A DNA stretch of 64,000 nt from VXOZ01 sp965220045. Lineage in GTDB: Bacteria; Chloroflexota; UBA11872; VXOZ01. The DNA lies in contig OZ244803.1 of the NCBI GenBank assembly GCA_965220045.1, positions 496,001 through 560,000 on the forward strand. The letters run 5' to 3'. Below the pieces are notes generated by a model that made no database searches, was not told the DNA's origin, and was given only the letters and a program-made list of their open reading frames with translations. A program made the translations under genes and the position numbers. This document shows positions 52,054 to 61,186 of the stretch, one piece after another (position 1 is the stretch's first letter; the number at the start of each line of letters is the position of its first letter).

Positions 52054-53094
52054 TTGAGTACCGAACGTCGCGCCAGACTTGCCTTCATCGGTTGTGGCGG
52101 TTTTGCCACGGCCTCGATATTTCCCCAGATACCGCTCATTCCAGAGATCGACCTCGTTGCCGTCTGTGACATCGAGGAAGAAAAAGCCCAGCGCAACGCC
52201 CGCAACTTCGGCGCGCGCCGCGTCTACACGGACATGCATAAGATGCTCGACACGGAAGAGCTGGACGGCGTCTTCACCATCGGTCCGGCGCCGCAGCAGT
52301 ACGAGCTGGCGCCAGTGGTCCTCAATCGCGGCCTGCCCGTCTACACCGAAAAGCCGTCAGCCAATACCTCGGCGGAGGCCAAGGAACTGGCCGAATTGGC
52401 CGAGGCCAATGGTGTCTGGGGCCAGGTGGGCTTCATGAAGCGCTTCGCCGACGTGTACACCATTGCCAAGGAAGTCGTGGCGCGGCCGGAGTTCGGCGGC
52501 CTGCACGTGCTCAAGGTCAAGTTCGGCCAGGGAAAGTATCCGCAGATCTGGGGCATCGACTCCGCCAAGCGCGCCTTTCTCATCGGCCAGTGCGTGCACA
52601 TTTTCGATCTGGTGCGGTTCTTCGGCGGCGACGTGCGCGCCGTGAATGCGCTCTACTACGAGGTCGGCCCGCAGAACTTCTCCTACCTCATCAACCTGGA
52701 ATTCGTGAACGGCACCGTCGGCCACATGGACATCAATACGCTCGATTCCAAGGTGGGGACCCGGGACATCATCGAGACGCTGGAACTCATCGGCATGGAG
52801 ACCCACGTGGTCTGCGAGGACATGATGAAGGTCACGTACCAGCCCCAGGAACAATGGACGGAGGCGGCGCCGCGCTTGGGACGCTACAATTACACGCTCG
52901 ATCCCTCTTGGACGGGTCTCGGCAAGAGCCAGACCAACTTCGGCTACACCAATGAGGTGCGCCACTTTGCCCGCCGCTGCCTGGGTCTGGAAACCAGCGG
53001 CCCCGATCTTTGGGATAGCTACAAGTCGCTCACGTTCGGCGAAGCGGTCTACCGGAGTTCCCACGGCGGCGGCCGGGTGTTGGTGGAACAATAA
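52054..53094 (+). CDS. Gfo/Idh/MocA family oxidoreductase, tandem copy 1
   Basis: 346 residues starting at TTG 52054, the position matching ATG 54128 of the neighbouring paralog; AAGGAT lies ten bases upstream. An open frame extends further 5' but runs over the promoter, and a 1-nt indel between the paralogs shows that this stretch is not coding. Rossmann motif FIGCGGFATASIF, family motif VYTEKPSA, and catalytic-domain segment LIGQCVHIFDLVRFFGG. The product ends GGGRVLVEQ. It is about 80-85% identical to copy 2. NAD(P)-dependent, substrate unknown. Confidence 0.88.
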   Translation: MSTERRARLAFIGCGGFATASIFPQIPLIPEIDLVAVCDIEEEKAQRNARNFGARRVYTDMHKMLDTEELDGVFTIGPAPQQYELAPVVLNRGLPVYTEKPSANTSAEAKELAELAEANGVWGQVGFMKRFADVYTIAKEVVARPEFGGLHVLKVKFGQGKYPQIWGIDSAKRAFLIGQCVHIFDLVRFFGGDVRAVNALYYEVGPQNFSYLINLEFVNGTVGHMDINTLDSKVGTRDIIETLELIGMETHVVCEDMMKVTYQPQEQWTEAAPRLGRYNYTLDPSWTGLGKSQTNFGYTNEVRHFARRCLGLETSGPDLWDSYKSLTFGEAVYRSSHGGGRVLVEQ

Positions 53095-54002
53095 GCCCCA
53101 TTGCGTGACTACTGGGCCTCCCCTCGCAAGGGGGTGCTCGGCACTGCAGATTCTGGGATGATCCGCTGTGCACTGAGCGGGCCGGCCTTGTTTCGCCGAA
53201 GAGGCAGGATGCGAGGCCCAATGCTGTCGCATTAAATTGAATGGCTTCAGTTTTCTCCGTTCGTGCTGAGGGCTTTGCGCAGCCGACTGCGCGAAGCCGG
53301 CTGCGCAAAGCCACTGTCGAAGCGAAAACGGAGCGCAAAAGGCACAAAACCGACGATCTCGCGCCTGAGCCGTTCACCCTTCGACCTAGCTCAGGGCGAA
53401 CGGCTCAGGCGCGGGTCTTAACGCGACACGATAGGGGACAAGCCCCCGCGCTACGGCAAGAAGTGCCGCACATTCCGCTATGCCCGTAGACTCTGTCCGT
53501 CATCCGCGTCTTAAGTCCGTCATTCCCGCGAAAGCGGGAATCCATCTTCCCATTAGAGCAAGACTTCGCGCCCTACTTGGCTGAAGCTTAGGAGTTCCTG
53601 GATTTCGGCCTCGTATCACGAACGGGGCAGGATTCTCGCCGGAATCACCAACGCCTTTCTCAGATCGCGCAAGGGAATGAAAAGTGAATGCTGAATCTCT
53701 CCTTTGGCGCTGAGTGGACTTCGCGAAGTCAGGGCTTCATGAAGCCCTGGTCGAAGCATGAACGGAGAGAGGAGGGTGTGGAGTTGCTACCCCTTCCTCC
53801 GCCGTTCACCCTTCGACGCTGCTCAGGGCGAACGGTAGACTGGCTATTACCATGGTAATGACGGCACGATCAGAAATGCCTAAATCAACTCAAGACTTGG
53901 GCAATCTTAAAGCCCTCTCCTGGGGGAGAGGGTTTGGGTGAGGGCGACCGATCGTCAGTACCGCTATCCCTTGGCGACTGAGAAGGTCGACCCCGGCCCG
54001 CA
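53095..54002. other. Repeat-filled spacer between the tandem Gfo/Idh genes
   Basis: No gene supported. It holds two TTCGAC...CTCAGGGCGAACGG repeats (53379-53403, 53810-53835), a GGGGACAAGCCCCCGCGCTACGG piece (~53433-53456), a CCGTCATTCCCGCGAAAGCGGGAATCC palindrome (53516-53545), and CTCTCCTGGGGGAGAGGG...GGGTGAGGGC (53911-53946). The repeats probably accumulated after the duplication. Confidence 0.7.
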
Positions 54003-54031
54003 TTGATGCTCGCGTATCCTGGGAATATAAT
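54003..54031 (+). promoter_or_regulatory. Promoter of the second tandem Gfo/Idh gene
   Basis: TTGATG, 17-bp spacer, TATAAT. Conserved with the promoter at 51930-51958. Confidence 0.78.
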
Positions 54032-54047
54032 TGCCGTAATACTCTTG

Positions 54048-54099
54048 ACGGTGCGATTGGGCCGCCCGCGACTGGTTCACTGCAATTGCATCGCACCGT
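54048..54099 (+). promoter_or_regulatory. Leader stem-loop of the second tandem Gfo/Idh gene
   Basis: ACGGTGCGAT (54048-54057) pairs perfectly with ATCGCACCGT (54090-54099); 32-nt loop. Homologous in position to the stem at 51973-52028, with a compensatory A-U to G-C change. AAGGAG follows downstream, outside the stem. Confidence 0.6.
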
Positions 54100-54127
54100 G
54101 TCCCCCAATGCAAGGAGTGCGATCCCC

Positions 54128-55168
54128 ATGAGCACCGAGCGCCGAGCCAGACTTGCCTTCATCGGTTGTGGTTCCTTTGCCACTGCCTCGATTTTTCCCC
54201 AGATTCAGTTCCTTCCCGAAATCGATCTCGTCGCCGTCTGCGACATCGACGAAGAGAAGGCCCAGCGCAATGCCCGCAACTTCGGCGCGCGCCGGGTCTA
54301 TACCGACATGGATAAGATGCTCGATACCGAAGAGCTGGACGGCGTGTTTACCATCGGACCGGCGCCGCAGCAGTACGAGCTCGCGCCGGTGGTGCTCAAC
54401 CGCGGCCTGCCGGTCTACACCGAAAAGCCGTCGGCCAATACCTCGGCGGAAGCCAAGGAACTCGCCGAACTGGCGGAAGCCAAAGGGGTCTGGGGCCAGG
54501 TGGGCTTCATGAAGCGTTTCGCCGACGTGTACCTCATCGCCAAGGAGATCGTCTCGCGGCCGGAGTTTGGCGATCTCCACGTGGTCAAGACCAAGTTCGG
54601 TCAGGGCAAGTACCCGCAGCTTTGGGGTATCGACTCCGCCAAGCGGGCGTTTCTCATCGGCCAGTGCGTGCACATTTTCGACCTCATGCGCTTCTACGGC
54701 GGCGACGTGAAGGCTGTTAACGCGCTCTACCACGAGGTGGGCCCCCAGAATTTTGCCTATCTCATCAACGTGGAATTCACGAACGGCATGGTCGGCCAGA
54801 TGGACATCAATACGCTCGATTCCAAGGTGGCCTTCCGCGACATCATCGAGAACCTGGAACTGATCGGGCTGGAAAAACACGTGGTCTGCGAGGACATGCT
54901 GAGGGTCACGTACCAGCCCTACGAGGAATGGACGCAGGAGAAGCCGCACCTGGGCCGCTATAACTATACCGTCGAGCCCGCGTGGAACAGCATTGCGCGC
55001 AGCCAGATGAACTTCGGCTACACCGGCGAGGTGCGCCACTTCGCCCGCCGCTGCCTGGGCCTGGAAGACTCCGGCCCCGACCTCTGGGATAGCTACAAGG
55101 CGCTCACGTTCGGTGAGGCGGTGTACGAGAGTTCCCACGGCGGCGGCCGGGTAGAGGTCGAGCAGTAG
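54128..55168 (+). CDS. Gfo/Idh/MocA family oxidoreductase, tandem copy 2
   Basis: 346 residues from ATG 54128, AAGGAG ten bases upstream. Same motifs as copy 1 (FIGCGSFATASIF, VYTEKPSA, LIGQCVHIFDLMRFYGG) and same length. Differences are spread over the protein (for example NLELIGLEKH against TLELIGMETH), so the two have diverged and may differ in substrate. Both keep promoter and leader, so expression is probably coordinated. Confidence 0.88.
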   Translation: MSTERRARLAFIGCGSFATASIFPQIQFLPEIDLVAVCDIDEEKAQRNARNFGARRVYTDMDKMLDTEELDGVFTIGPAPQQYELAPVVLNRGLPVYTEKPSANTSAEAKELAELAEAKGVWGQVGFMKRFADVYLIAKEIVSRPEFGDLHVVKTKFGQGKYPQLWGIDSAKRAFLIGQCVHIFDLMRFYGGDVKAVNALYHEVGPQNFAYLINVEFTNGMVGQMDINTLDSKVAFRDIIENLELIGLEKHVVCEDMLRVTYQPYEEWTQEKPHLGRYNYTVEPAWNSIARSQMNFGYTGEVRHFARRCLGLEDSGPDLWDSYKALTFGEAVYESSHGGGRVEVEQ

Positions 55169-55727
55169 CCGCTGTTGCTGAGCGGAGAAGCGATCCACGC
55201 ATCTATTGGCAGGGAACTGCAGCACTTGCATAACGAACGCAATAATTCGTGCAGTCCAATTGAGTTTCCCCGATGAACGGGGGACTAGCCCCAATGCTGC
55301 CGCACTAGAGTTTAGGCGGCACGGCTCATCGGGCGCGCTCTGCCCCTCTCCCTGGGGAGATGTATAGACCGGGGTGAGGGGAAATGGCAGGGCCGGCGGG
55401 TGGGCGCAGAGCCTGCCCCGAACGTGATACGGGGTTGCAAACCTGTCCTGAGCCTGCCGAAAGGCCTACGCTACTGGGGACGTGAGGCGCGGTGTTCCCT
55501 GCCATTGTGTCCGCGGGGATTTGCCCCCGCATGCGACACCATCGGGGACAAGCCTCCGCGCTACGGCTTTGCTATCGCATCGGACACCGGGGCAAAAAGG
55601 GGAGTTGGGGCTCCGGTAGCGCAGATTTGTAACCTGCGCTCCGTCTCGCGGGAAAGATTGTATAATCACCGGAGAAGAGTTTTTCCTCGAATTCAGTAGT
55701 GTGAGGCTTGAGTAAGGAGAAAAGTCC
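55169..55727. other. Repeat-rich intergenic region before the PhyH gene
   Basis: No gene supported. It contains GGGGGACTAGCCCC (~55268), a CCCTCTCCCTGGGGAGA...GGGTGAGGGG repeat (55340-55384), GCAAACCTGTCCTGAGCCTGCCGAAAGG fused repeat halves (55434-55463), GGGGATTTGCCCCCGC and GGGGACAAGCCTCCGCGCTACGG palindromes (55516-55566), and GTAGCGCAGATTTGTAACCTGCGCT (55616-55640). A TATAAT (55661-55666) may be a -10 for the next gene, without a good -35. Confidence 0.7.
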
Positions 55728-56507
55728 ATGGCGACCGCGCAACTGGTGACTTTGGCACCCGAGCAGAAGCAGTTTTTCGATGACAACGGCTATCTGGTGA
55801 TGGAGGGGATGTACGACGCCGCCGAGATGGAGGAGATGCGGCGAGAGTTTCACGATCTCATTGCGAATACTGACGGCCGACCAAAAGCCTTGCGCTATAA
55901 CTTTATGGAGCCGGTGGAGGGGTATCCCATCGACCCCTATAACCCCAAGAACGTGCAAGGGATCATGGACCAGCCTTTGGCGAGCGATTACTGGTTCAAC
56001 AACGTCACGGATCCCCGCATCGTGAACGTCTTCATCGACCTCTTCGGCCCGGATATCGACTTTCACAACGGCAAGGTGCGCAACAACCCGCCGGGCTTCA
56101 CGAATGTCCAGGGTTGGCACCAGGACTGGCCCTACGAGCTCCATAGCAAGCCCGATCTGGCCGCGGCGATCATTTACCTGGACGCGAACGACGTGGATCA
56201 GGGCTCAACCACCGTGCTGCCCGGCAGTCACAAGATGGGCGAGTGGGAGACGGATCACGGCCATACCGTGAACGACGAGAGGGTTGCAGACTACGACAAG
56301 GTGCCCATGCTGGCGAAACCCGGTGACGTGCTCTTCATCCACGTCATGGTGCTGCACACCGCCGGCAACAACTACAGCAACACCTCGCGCCACAAGGTCA
56401 TCAACGAGTACAAGTCCAAAGAAGCCATCGACCAGTGGGGCAACCGCTGCGCCTTCGCCGGCCTGCCGGTAGCGCGCGACGGCAAGGTGTGCATCCCCCA
56501 ACTCTAG
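55728..56507 (+). CDS. Phytanoyl-CoA dioxygenase (PhyH) family protein
   Basis: 259 residues. Fe(II)/2-oxoglutarate oxygenase of the PhyH group: N-terminal QKQFFDDNGYLVMEGMYD, iron ligands HxD in WHQDWPY and the distal His in HVMVLHTAGNN, and the 2-oxoglutarate-binding Arg in SRHKVINEY. Members hydroxylate varied small molecules; bacterial ones often act on non-fatty-acid metabolites. ATG 55728 follows AAGGAG by eight bases. All cofactor ligands are present, so it is probably active. Substrate unknown. Confidence 0.9.
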   Translation: MATAQLVTLAPEQKQFFDDNGYLVMEGMYDAAEMEEMRREFHDLIANTDGRPKALRYNFMEPVEGYPIDPYNPKNVQGIMDQPLASDYWFNNVTDPRIVNVFIDLFGPDIDFHNGKVRNNPPGFTNVQGWHQDWPYELHSKPDLAAAIIYLDANDVDQGSTTVLPGSHKMGEWETDHGHTVNDERVADYDKVPMLAKPGDVLFIHVMVLHTAGNNYSNTSRHKVINEYKSKEAIDQWGNRCAFAGLPVARDGKVCIPQL

Positions 56508-56671
56508 GGTCGCGTGCCGGTTTTGGTTGCCAATGACGGAAGCATTGGTAGTCATTGGGACTTGCCAAGGATCGTGAACTCCGTGCCTGCTACTGGATGC
56601 TGTTCACAATGCCTTGCAGACTCGCATTGCGCATTAAGACTGTGACGGTTACCTAACTGTCGACGAGTCTG

Positions 56672-56710
56672 AAAAGCCCTCTCCTGGGGGAGAGGGTTTG
56701 GGTGAGGGCA
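56672..56710. repeat. Dispersed CTCTCCTGGGGGAGAGGG...GGGTGAGGGC repeat
   Basis: Same family as at 41236, 51847, 53911 and 55340. It lies in the gap before the DUF3604 gene (56508-56768), which is otherwise featureless. Confidence 0.75.
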
Positions 56711-56768
56711 ACCGCCGGCAAACAGCGTTGACTTCCGCCATATTCGAAATGTGACATAGGGTTATTTC

Positions 56769-58688
56769 ATGCCAGAGATACTCCCGCAGCCGCGTCTTTT
56801 CGACAACACCTCTGATTGGTTCCCTATCAACCGCTCGTGGCAGTTTGAGTCTCCGGCGGATATCCATGGGGCGATGTCGCCCAATGAGGTCCAGGCCGCC
56901 AGCGGACATACGTTTGTGGTGACGCTCACCCTGGGGCTCGACCTCACGTTGTCCACCGGCGCGCACCTCACCATGGAAGTGCCGAGCACGTGGGAGTGCC
57001 ACCTGGGGAATCCCTATCCGCGCGGTCTGAAGACTGTCGGCAGCCGCGACAAGGGTCAGATTCGCAAGGTTGGGTATGGGGCGTTTACTGATATTGAGTG
57101 CTCCCGCTCCGACGTGAAGCTTGCACATGCGGCCTCGTGGGGACGGCACATGGACCTGGTGGACGTGGTAGTGCAAGAGGGCGAGCTGGGGCCGGGAGAC
57201 GAGGTACGTATCATTCTGGGGTCGCCGGACGGCAACCTGGTGCAGGCGCAGCGCTACGCCCAGGTGGCGATCTTCACGGTGGGGGTTGATAGTGACGGCG
57301 ACGGCACGTATCGCCGCGCCGCTACGCATCCGACAGTGCGGGTCGTCGGTGCGCACGCGGAGCGCTTCAAGTTATTCGCGCCCGCGATCGTCCCGGTTGG
57401 TGAGGAGTTTCCCATCCGCGTGTTGCCGGTGGATGGCTACAGCTACAATGCGGCCACCGGCTATCAAGGCTATGCGCACACCATCGTCACCCCAGGTCTT
57501 GAGGTACCGGGAGGCGTAGAACTTGATCAGGTGGCAGACCCGACCGGTGGCACAATCTCCGCTACAGCCACCCAAGCAGGCATCCAGCGCGTTACCGTCG
57601 TTGATCCCGCCACCGGCATCGCCGGCAAGAGCAATCCCATCGGCGCGGGATTCCTGCCCGATCGCGGCATCTACTTTGGCGAAATGCACAGCCAGATGTG
57701 GCACAGCCAGGGCACCGGCACGACGACGGAGTTCTTCGAGTGGGGACGCGACGTAGCCGGTCTCGACTTTTGCGCGCCGGCGAATCACTACAAGATGCGG
57801 TTTGAAATCGTCGACGACGTCTGGCAGGAGGTGGTGGATACCACGAATGCCTTCAACGATCCTCACCGGTTCGTCACGCTGGTCAGCCACGAGTGGGGCA
57901 CAGGCAATCCCAACGGCCACAAGAATATCTACCACCGGGGCGATAGCGCGGAGTTCATCTGCTCGTTCGGCCCGGGCGGTATGACGCCGGATGAACTCTG
58001 GGAGATTCTGAAGGGCCGCGAAGCCTTGACTATTCCCCACCACACCAAATTCGGCAATGTCACCAATTGGGACTACTACAATCACACGCACCAGCGGCTT
58101 GTAGAAATATGCTCAAGCTGGGGCATCTCGGAGACCGGCGGGCCGTACAGCGTGCAGCGGGCGCTGGCCATGGGACACCGTGTCGGGTTCATCGGCGGCA
58201 CGGATTCGCATCACGGCTTGGCGAACCAGGGCAGCTTCTTTGTGGACGACGGCAACGGTCTCGCTTGTGTCATGGCGCGCGAACTCACGCGGGATGCCAT
58301 TTGGGAGGCGCTCCACGAGCGCCGCTGCTACGCCACTACCGGCGACCGCATTCTGCTGGACTTCACCCTGAACGACGCGCCCATGGGTACCGACTTGGCC
58401 GTGGACTTGGCAGAATACGGCCCGCGGCACTTCGCCATGCGCGTGGCGGGCACGAATCGCATCGACTCAATCGAACTGCTCCGCAATAACGATGTTGTCT
58501 ACACGGCAGAACCGCAGAGCGACGTGTGGGAGGGCGAGTGGACCGACACCGAATCCCTGGCAGCGCTGGCGCTCATGCCTACGTTTCCCGATGACCGTCC
58601 TTTCGTCTACTACTACCTCCGTGTCACGCAGGGCAACCGGCAAACGGCTTGGGCTAGTCCGATCTGGCTCACCGACCGGAAAGGCTAG
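56769..58688 (+). CDS. DUF3604 domain-containing protein (PHP-like metal hydrolase fold)
   Basis: 639 residues, no signal peptide. The N-terminal ~280 residues are beta-rich. From ~295 the DUF3604 core appears with metal-like motifs GIYFGEMHSQMWHS, DFCAPANHY, VSHEWG, ALTIPHHTKFG and GFIGGTDSHHG; the TDSH motif is shared with PHP phosphoesterases. Such proteins often occur in sulfate-ester or polysaccharide-degrading bacteria, but their reaction is not established. ATG 56769 has only a weak ribosome site (AGGG). Confidence 0.85.
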   Translation: MPEILPQPRLFDNTSDWFPINRSWQFESPADIHGAMSPNEVQAASGHTFVVTLTLGLDLTLSTGAHLTMEVPSTWECHLGNPYPRGLKTVGSRDKGQIRKVGYGAFTDIECSRSDVKLAHAASWGRHMDLVDVVVQEGELGPGDEVRIILGSPDGNLVQAQRYAQVAIFTVGVDSDGDGTYRRAATHPTVRVVGAHAERFKLFAPAIVPVGEEFPIRVLPVDGYSYNAATGYQGYAHTIVTPGLEVPGGVELDQVADPTGGTISATATQAGIQRVTVVDPATGIAGKSNPIGAGFLPDRGIYFGEMHSQMWHSQGTGTTTEFFEWGRDVAGLDFCAPANHYKMRFEIVDDVWQEVVDTTNAFNDPHRFVTLVSHEWGTGNPNGHKNIYHRGDSAEFICSFGPGGMTPDELWEILKGREALTIPHHTKFGNVTNWDYYNHTHQRLVEICSSWGISETGGPYSVQRALAMGHRVGFIGGTDSHHGLANQGSFFVDDGNGLACVMARELTRDAIWEALHERRCYATTGDRILLDFTLNDAPMGTDLAVDLAEYGPRHFAMRVAGTNRIDSIELLRNNDVVYTAEPQSDVWEGEWTDTESLAALALMPTFPDDRPFVYYYLRVTQGNRQTAWASPIWLTDRKG

Positions 58689-58787
58689 CGCGCGACGCGG
58701 GGCTGACGAAAAAGGCGGCGCGGGTATATTCTGGAAGTAGGTAGTTACCCGCTGGTCCGATCCGGATAATCTTGCTCACTGAATTCT

Positions 58788-60386
58788 ATGGATAGACTAC
58801 GCTTGGGAGCAGTCTCCCAGACCTCGGTGCTCTGCAGACGTGGCCGTGGAATAGGATTGTGTCTGGTTGCATTCGCGCTGGCGATGCTTTGCGCCCTGTG
58901 GCTGCCAACCGTCCCGGTGCAGGCCGCGGATGCCACCGCGCAGGAACAAGCGATTGCCCGGCTGAACGAGTTGCGCGCCCATGCGCGGGTGCCGCCCGTG
59001 GAGGTCGATGCCGCGTTACAGCAGGCGGCGGAGGCCCATGCGGCGTACTACGCTGAGAATGGCTTTACCGGACACTATCAAGTTCCGAGCGGCGCCGGCT
59101 TCACCGGCGCGTCGCCTTCTGAACGCATCGCGGCCGCCGGATTCACAGGGCAGTGCACCGGTGAGTCGGCCTCTTCCATTGGTGGCGATCCGGTAGCGGC
59201 GGTAGACGCGTTGGTAAACAGCGTCTATCATCGGACGATCATGTTGCATCCGGCGCTGACGCTTGCGGGCTATGGGCAGAGCGTGGGCGGGAGCGTTTTC
59301 AACTTCGGCGGCTGCCTGGATGGAGCGCCGGACGTGGACCGGCTCTTCATCTATCCCGGCGACGGTCAGGCAGACGTGCCGATTGACTTCCTGCCAAGAA
59401 CCGAGCGGCCGAATCCGCTGCCGGACGTGGAAGGCTATGTCGGCAGTCCCATCAGTGTCGGTGTGTCGCCGTGGTTGCAGGTACCGCTGGAATTTTCGCG
59501 TGTGCAGATCGTCGATCAGGCGGGAGTGCCCCTGTCGTTCCGGCGCGTTGACGACGATAGCTGGGCGTATTTCATGACGGAACTCCCCCTCGGCGCCGGG
59601 CAGACGTTTACGGTGAGCATAGCCGGTGAGGCCGTGGGCAGCGACGTGGGCACGTTTGCGCGCACGTGGACGTTTACGACACAGTCTGCCTTCTTGCCGC
59701 ACACGCTTGCCTTGCGTTTCGTGCAAGGCACACCGCGCCTCTTGACGGAGTACGAATCCGATGACTATGTCTGCTTCAGCCAGACGACGGGACTGGCGCC
59801 AACGCTGGCGGGTGATGAGGTTACACTGCCGTGCTACGACATCGCAGATAGTTCGGCTGCGTATGGTGACGTGCCATTTCTGACGGAATTCCGGCGCATT
59901 GGAGGTATCGACGCCTTAGGCTACCCCCTCACGCGAGCCATCACCTACGAAGGCAGACCCACGCAGTTTTTCCAGAAAGGTGTGCTGCAGTGGCAGCCGG
60001 TGACCCGTTCGTTCGCCTACCTCAACGTCTTTGATCTTCTCAGCGCCCAGGGATTCGATGCCGTGCTTGCCAGCCAGTATCTCATCCCCCCGCCGGCAGA
60101 CTCTGTGGCGAGTGACGACCTCAATTGGGACCAGGCGGCGGCGCGGCACATTGCCATCATGCAGGATGTCCCGGCCATCGCTCGTTTTGTGCTGAGGACG
60201 CCAAATTGGCTCGACCGGTACGGATTGCCCACGGGTATCCAGGACTATGGCGACGTGGTAGTGGTGCGCGCCCAGCGCGCCGCATTTCAGTGGTGGCGGG
60301 TCGACACCCCATTTGCCAATGCGGGAGACGTAACGGTCGTCAACAGCGGAGAGATTGCGAAGGCGCTGGAAGCGTTTGTGCGCTAG
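58788..60386 (+). CDS. Secreted CAP-domain (SCP/PR-1-like) protein with C-terminal GYP-type repeat region
   Basis: 532 residues. Signal peptide: LCLVAFALAMLCALWLPTVPVQA. The CAP domain (~50-180) has AQEQAIARLNELRAHARVPPVEVDAALQQAAEAHA, GHYQVPSG, CTGESAS and the VYHRTIMLHP helix. A beta-sandwich-like middle part follows. The C-terminal region has FLTEFRRIGGIDALGYPLTRAITYEGRPTQFFQKGVLQWQP, a motif I associate with exported Chloroflexota proteins. Extracellular; activity unknown. The ribosome site before ATG 58788 is poor. Confidence 0.8.
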   Translation: MDRLRLGAVSQTSVLCRRGRGIGLCLVAFALAMLCALWLPTVPVQAADATAQEQAIARLNELRAHARVPPVEVDAALQQAAEAHAAYYAENGFTGHYQVPSGAGFTGASPSERIAAAGFTGQCTGESASSIGGDPVAAVDALVNSVYHRTIMLHPALTLAGYGQSVGGSVFNFGGCLDGAPDVDRLFIYPGDGQADVPIDFLPRTERPNPLPDVEGYVGSPISVGVSPWLQVPLEFSRVQIVDQAGVPLSFRRVDDDSWAYFMTELPLGAGQTFTVSIAGEAVGSDVGTFARTWTFTTQSAFLPHTLALRFVQGTPRLLTEYESDDYVCFSQTTGLAPTLAGDEVTLPCYDIADSSAAYGDVPFLTEFRRIGGIDALGYPLTRAITYEGRPTQFFQKGVLQWQPVTRSFAYLNVFDLLSAQGFDAVLASQYLIPPPADSVASDDLNWDQAAARHIAIMQDVPAIARFVLRTPNWLDRYGLPTGIQDYGDVVVVRAQRAAFQWWRVDTPFANAGDVTVVNSGEIAKALEAFVR

Positions 60387-60484
60387 GCCAATCGTGTGCG
60401 GCAGTTTGTAGCCGCTCCTACCCGTTAGGTACACTGAGGGTAAGACATGGAATTGGGCCTTGCGGCGCTAGAGACGCTCCCTGC

Positions 60485-61156
60485 ATGATTATCGACTTTC
60501 ACTCCCATACCTTTCTCAGTGACGGCGAGCTTTCGCCGGCGGAGCTTGTGCAGCGCGCCGTTGCCGCCGGTTACCGGGCGATTGCCATGACCGACCACGT
60601 GGGGTTTGCCAATTATGCCAACGTGTGTGAGGCCCTGCTGCGCGAGTGTGAAGTCATAAACGCCGAGCTTCCCATTACGGCGCTGGCCGGGGTCGAGATT
60701 ACCCACGTTGCGCCGCGCGCGCTTGGCACACTGGCAGAGCGGTGCAAAGCGGCAGGGGCGCAGGTTGTGGCCGTGCACGGCGAGACGATTACGGAACCCG
60801 TACCGCCGGGCACGAATGCCGCGGCCGCGGAGTGCACGGCTGTCGACGTGCTGGCGCATCCCGGCGTGCTTGCGACGGAGGTCGCCCGGGTCGGGAGCGA
60901 ACGCGGTCTGGTATTCGAGTTGAGCGGGCGCAAGGGTCACAGCGCTGCCAATGGGTGCGTGGCGCGAGTTTGTGCGGAGGTCGGCGCAAAGTTGATTGTT
61001 AATAGCGACAGTCACGCGCCCGGCGACCTGCTCACCGAATCACTTGTAACGAAGATTATTCTCGGAGCGGGTCTGGACCGCGCTCAGGTCGACACAATAG
61101 CAACTGAGAACCCCGCGGCTCTATTGGCACAAGTCCAGGGTGCCGCCAATGGCTAG
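60485..61156 (+). CDS. PHP-domain phosphoesterase-like protein (histidinol phosphatase type)
   Basis: 223 residues. PHP motifs: MIIDFHSHTFLSDGELSP (HxH), AIAMTDHVGF, ALAGVEITHV, VVAVHGETI, DVLAHPG and LIVNSDSHAPGD. All four conserved metal-binding blocks are seen. The family includes HisK-type histidinol phosphatases and DNA polymerase accessory domains; the size fits a free-standing phosphoesterase. The end is 30 bp before lon, so the two may be co-transcribed. The ribosome site is weak. Confidence 0.85.
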   Translation: MIIDFHSHTFLSDGELSPAELVQRAVAAGYRAIAMTDHVGFANYANVCEALLRECEVINAELPITALAGVEITHVAPRALGTLAERCKAAGAQVVAVHGETITEPVPPGTNAAAAECTAVDVLAHPGVLATEVARVGSERGLVFELSGRKGHSAANGCVARVCAEVGAKLIVNSDSHAPGDLLTESLVTKIILGAGLDRAQVDTIATENPAALLAQVQGAANG

Positions 61157-61186
61157 GGCCGGAAACTGAGCAAGAGAGATCAAATA

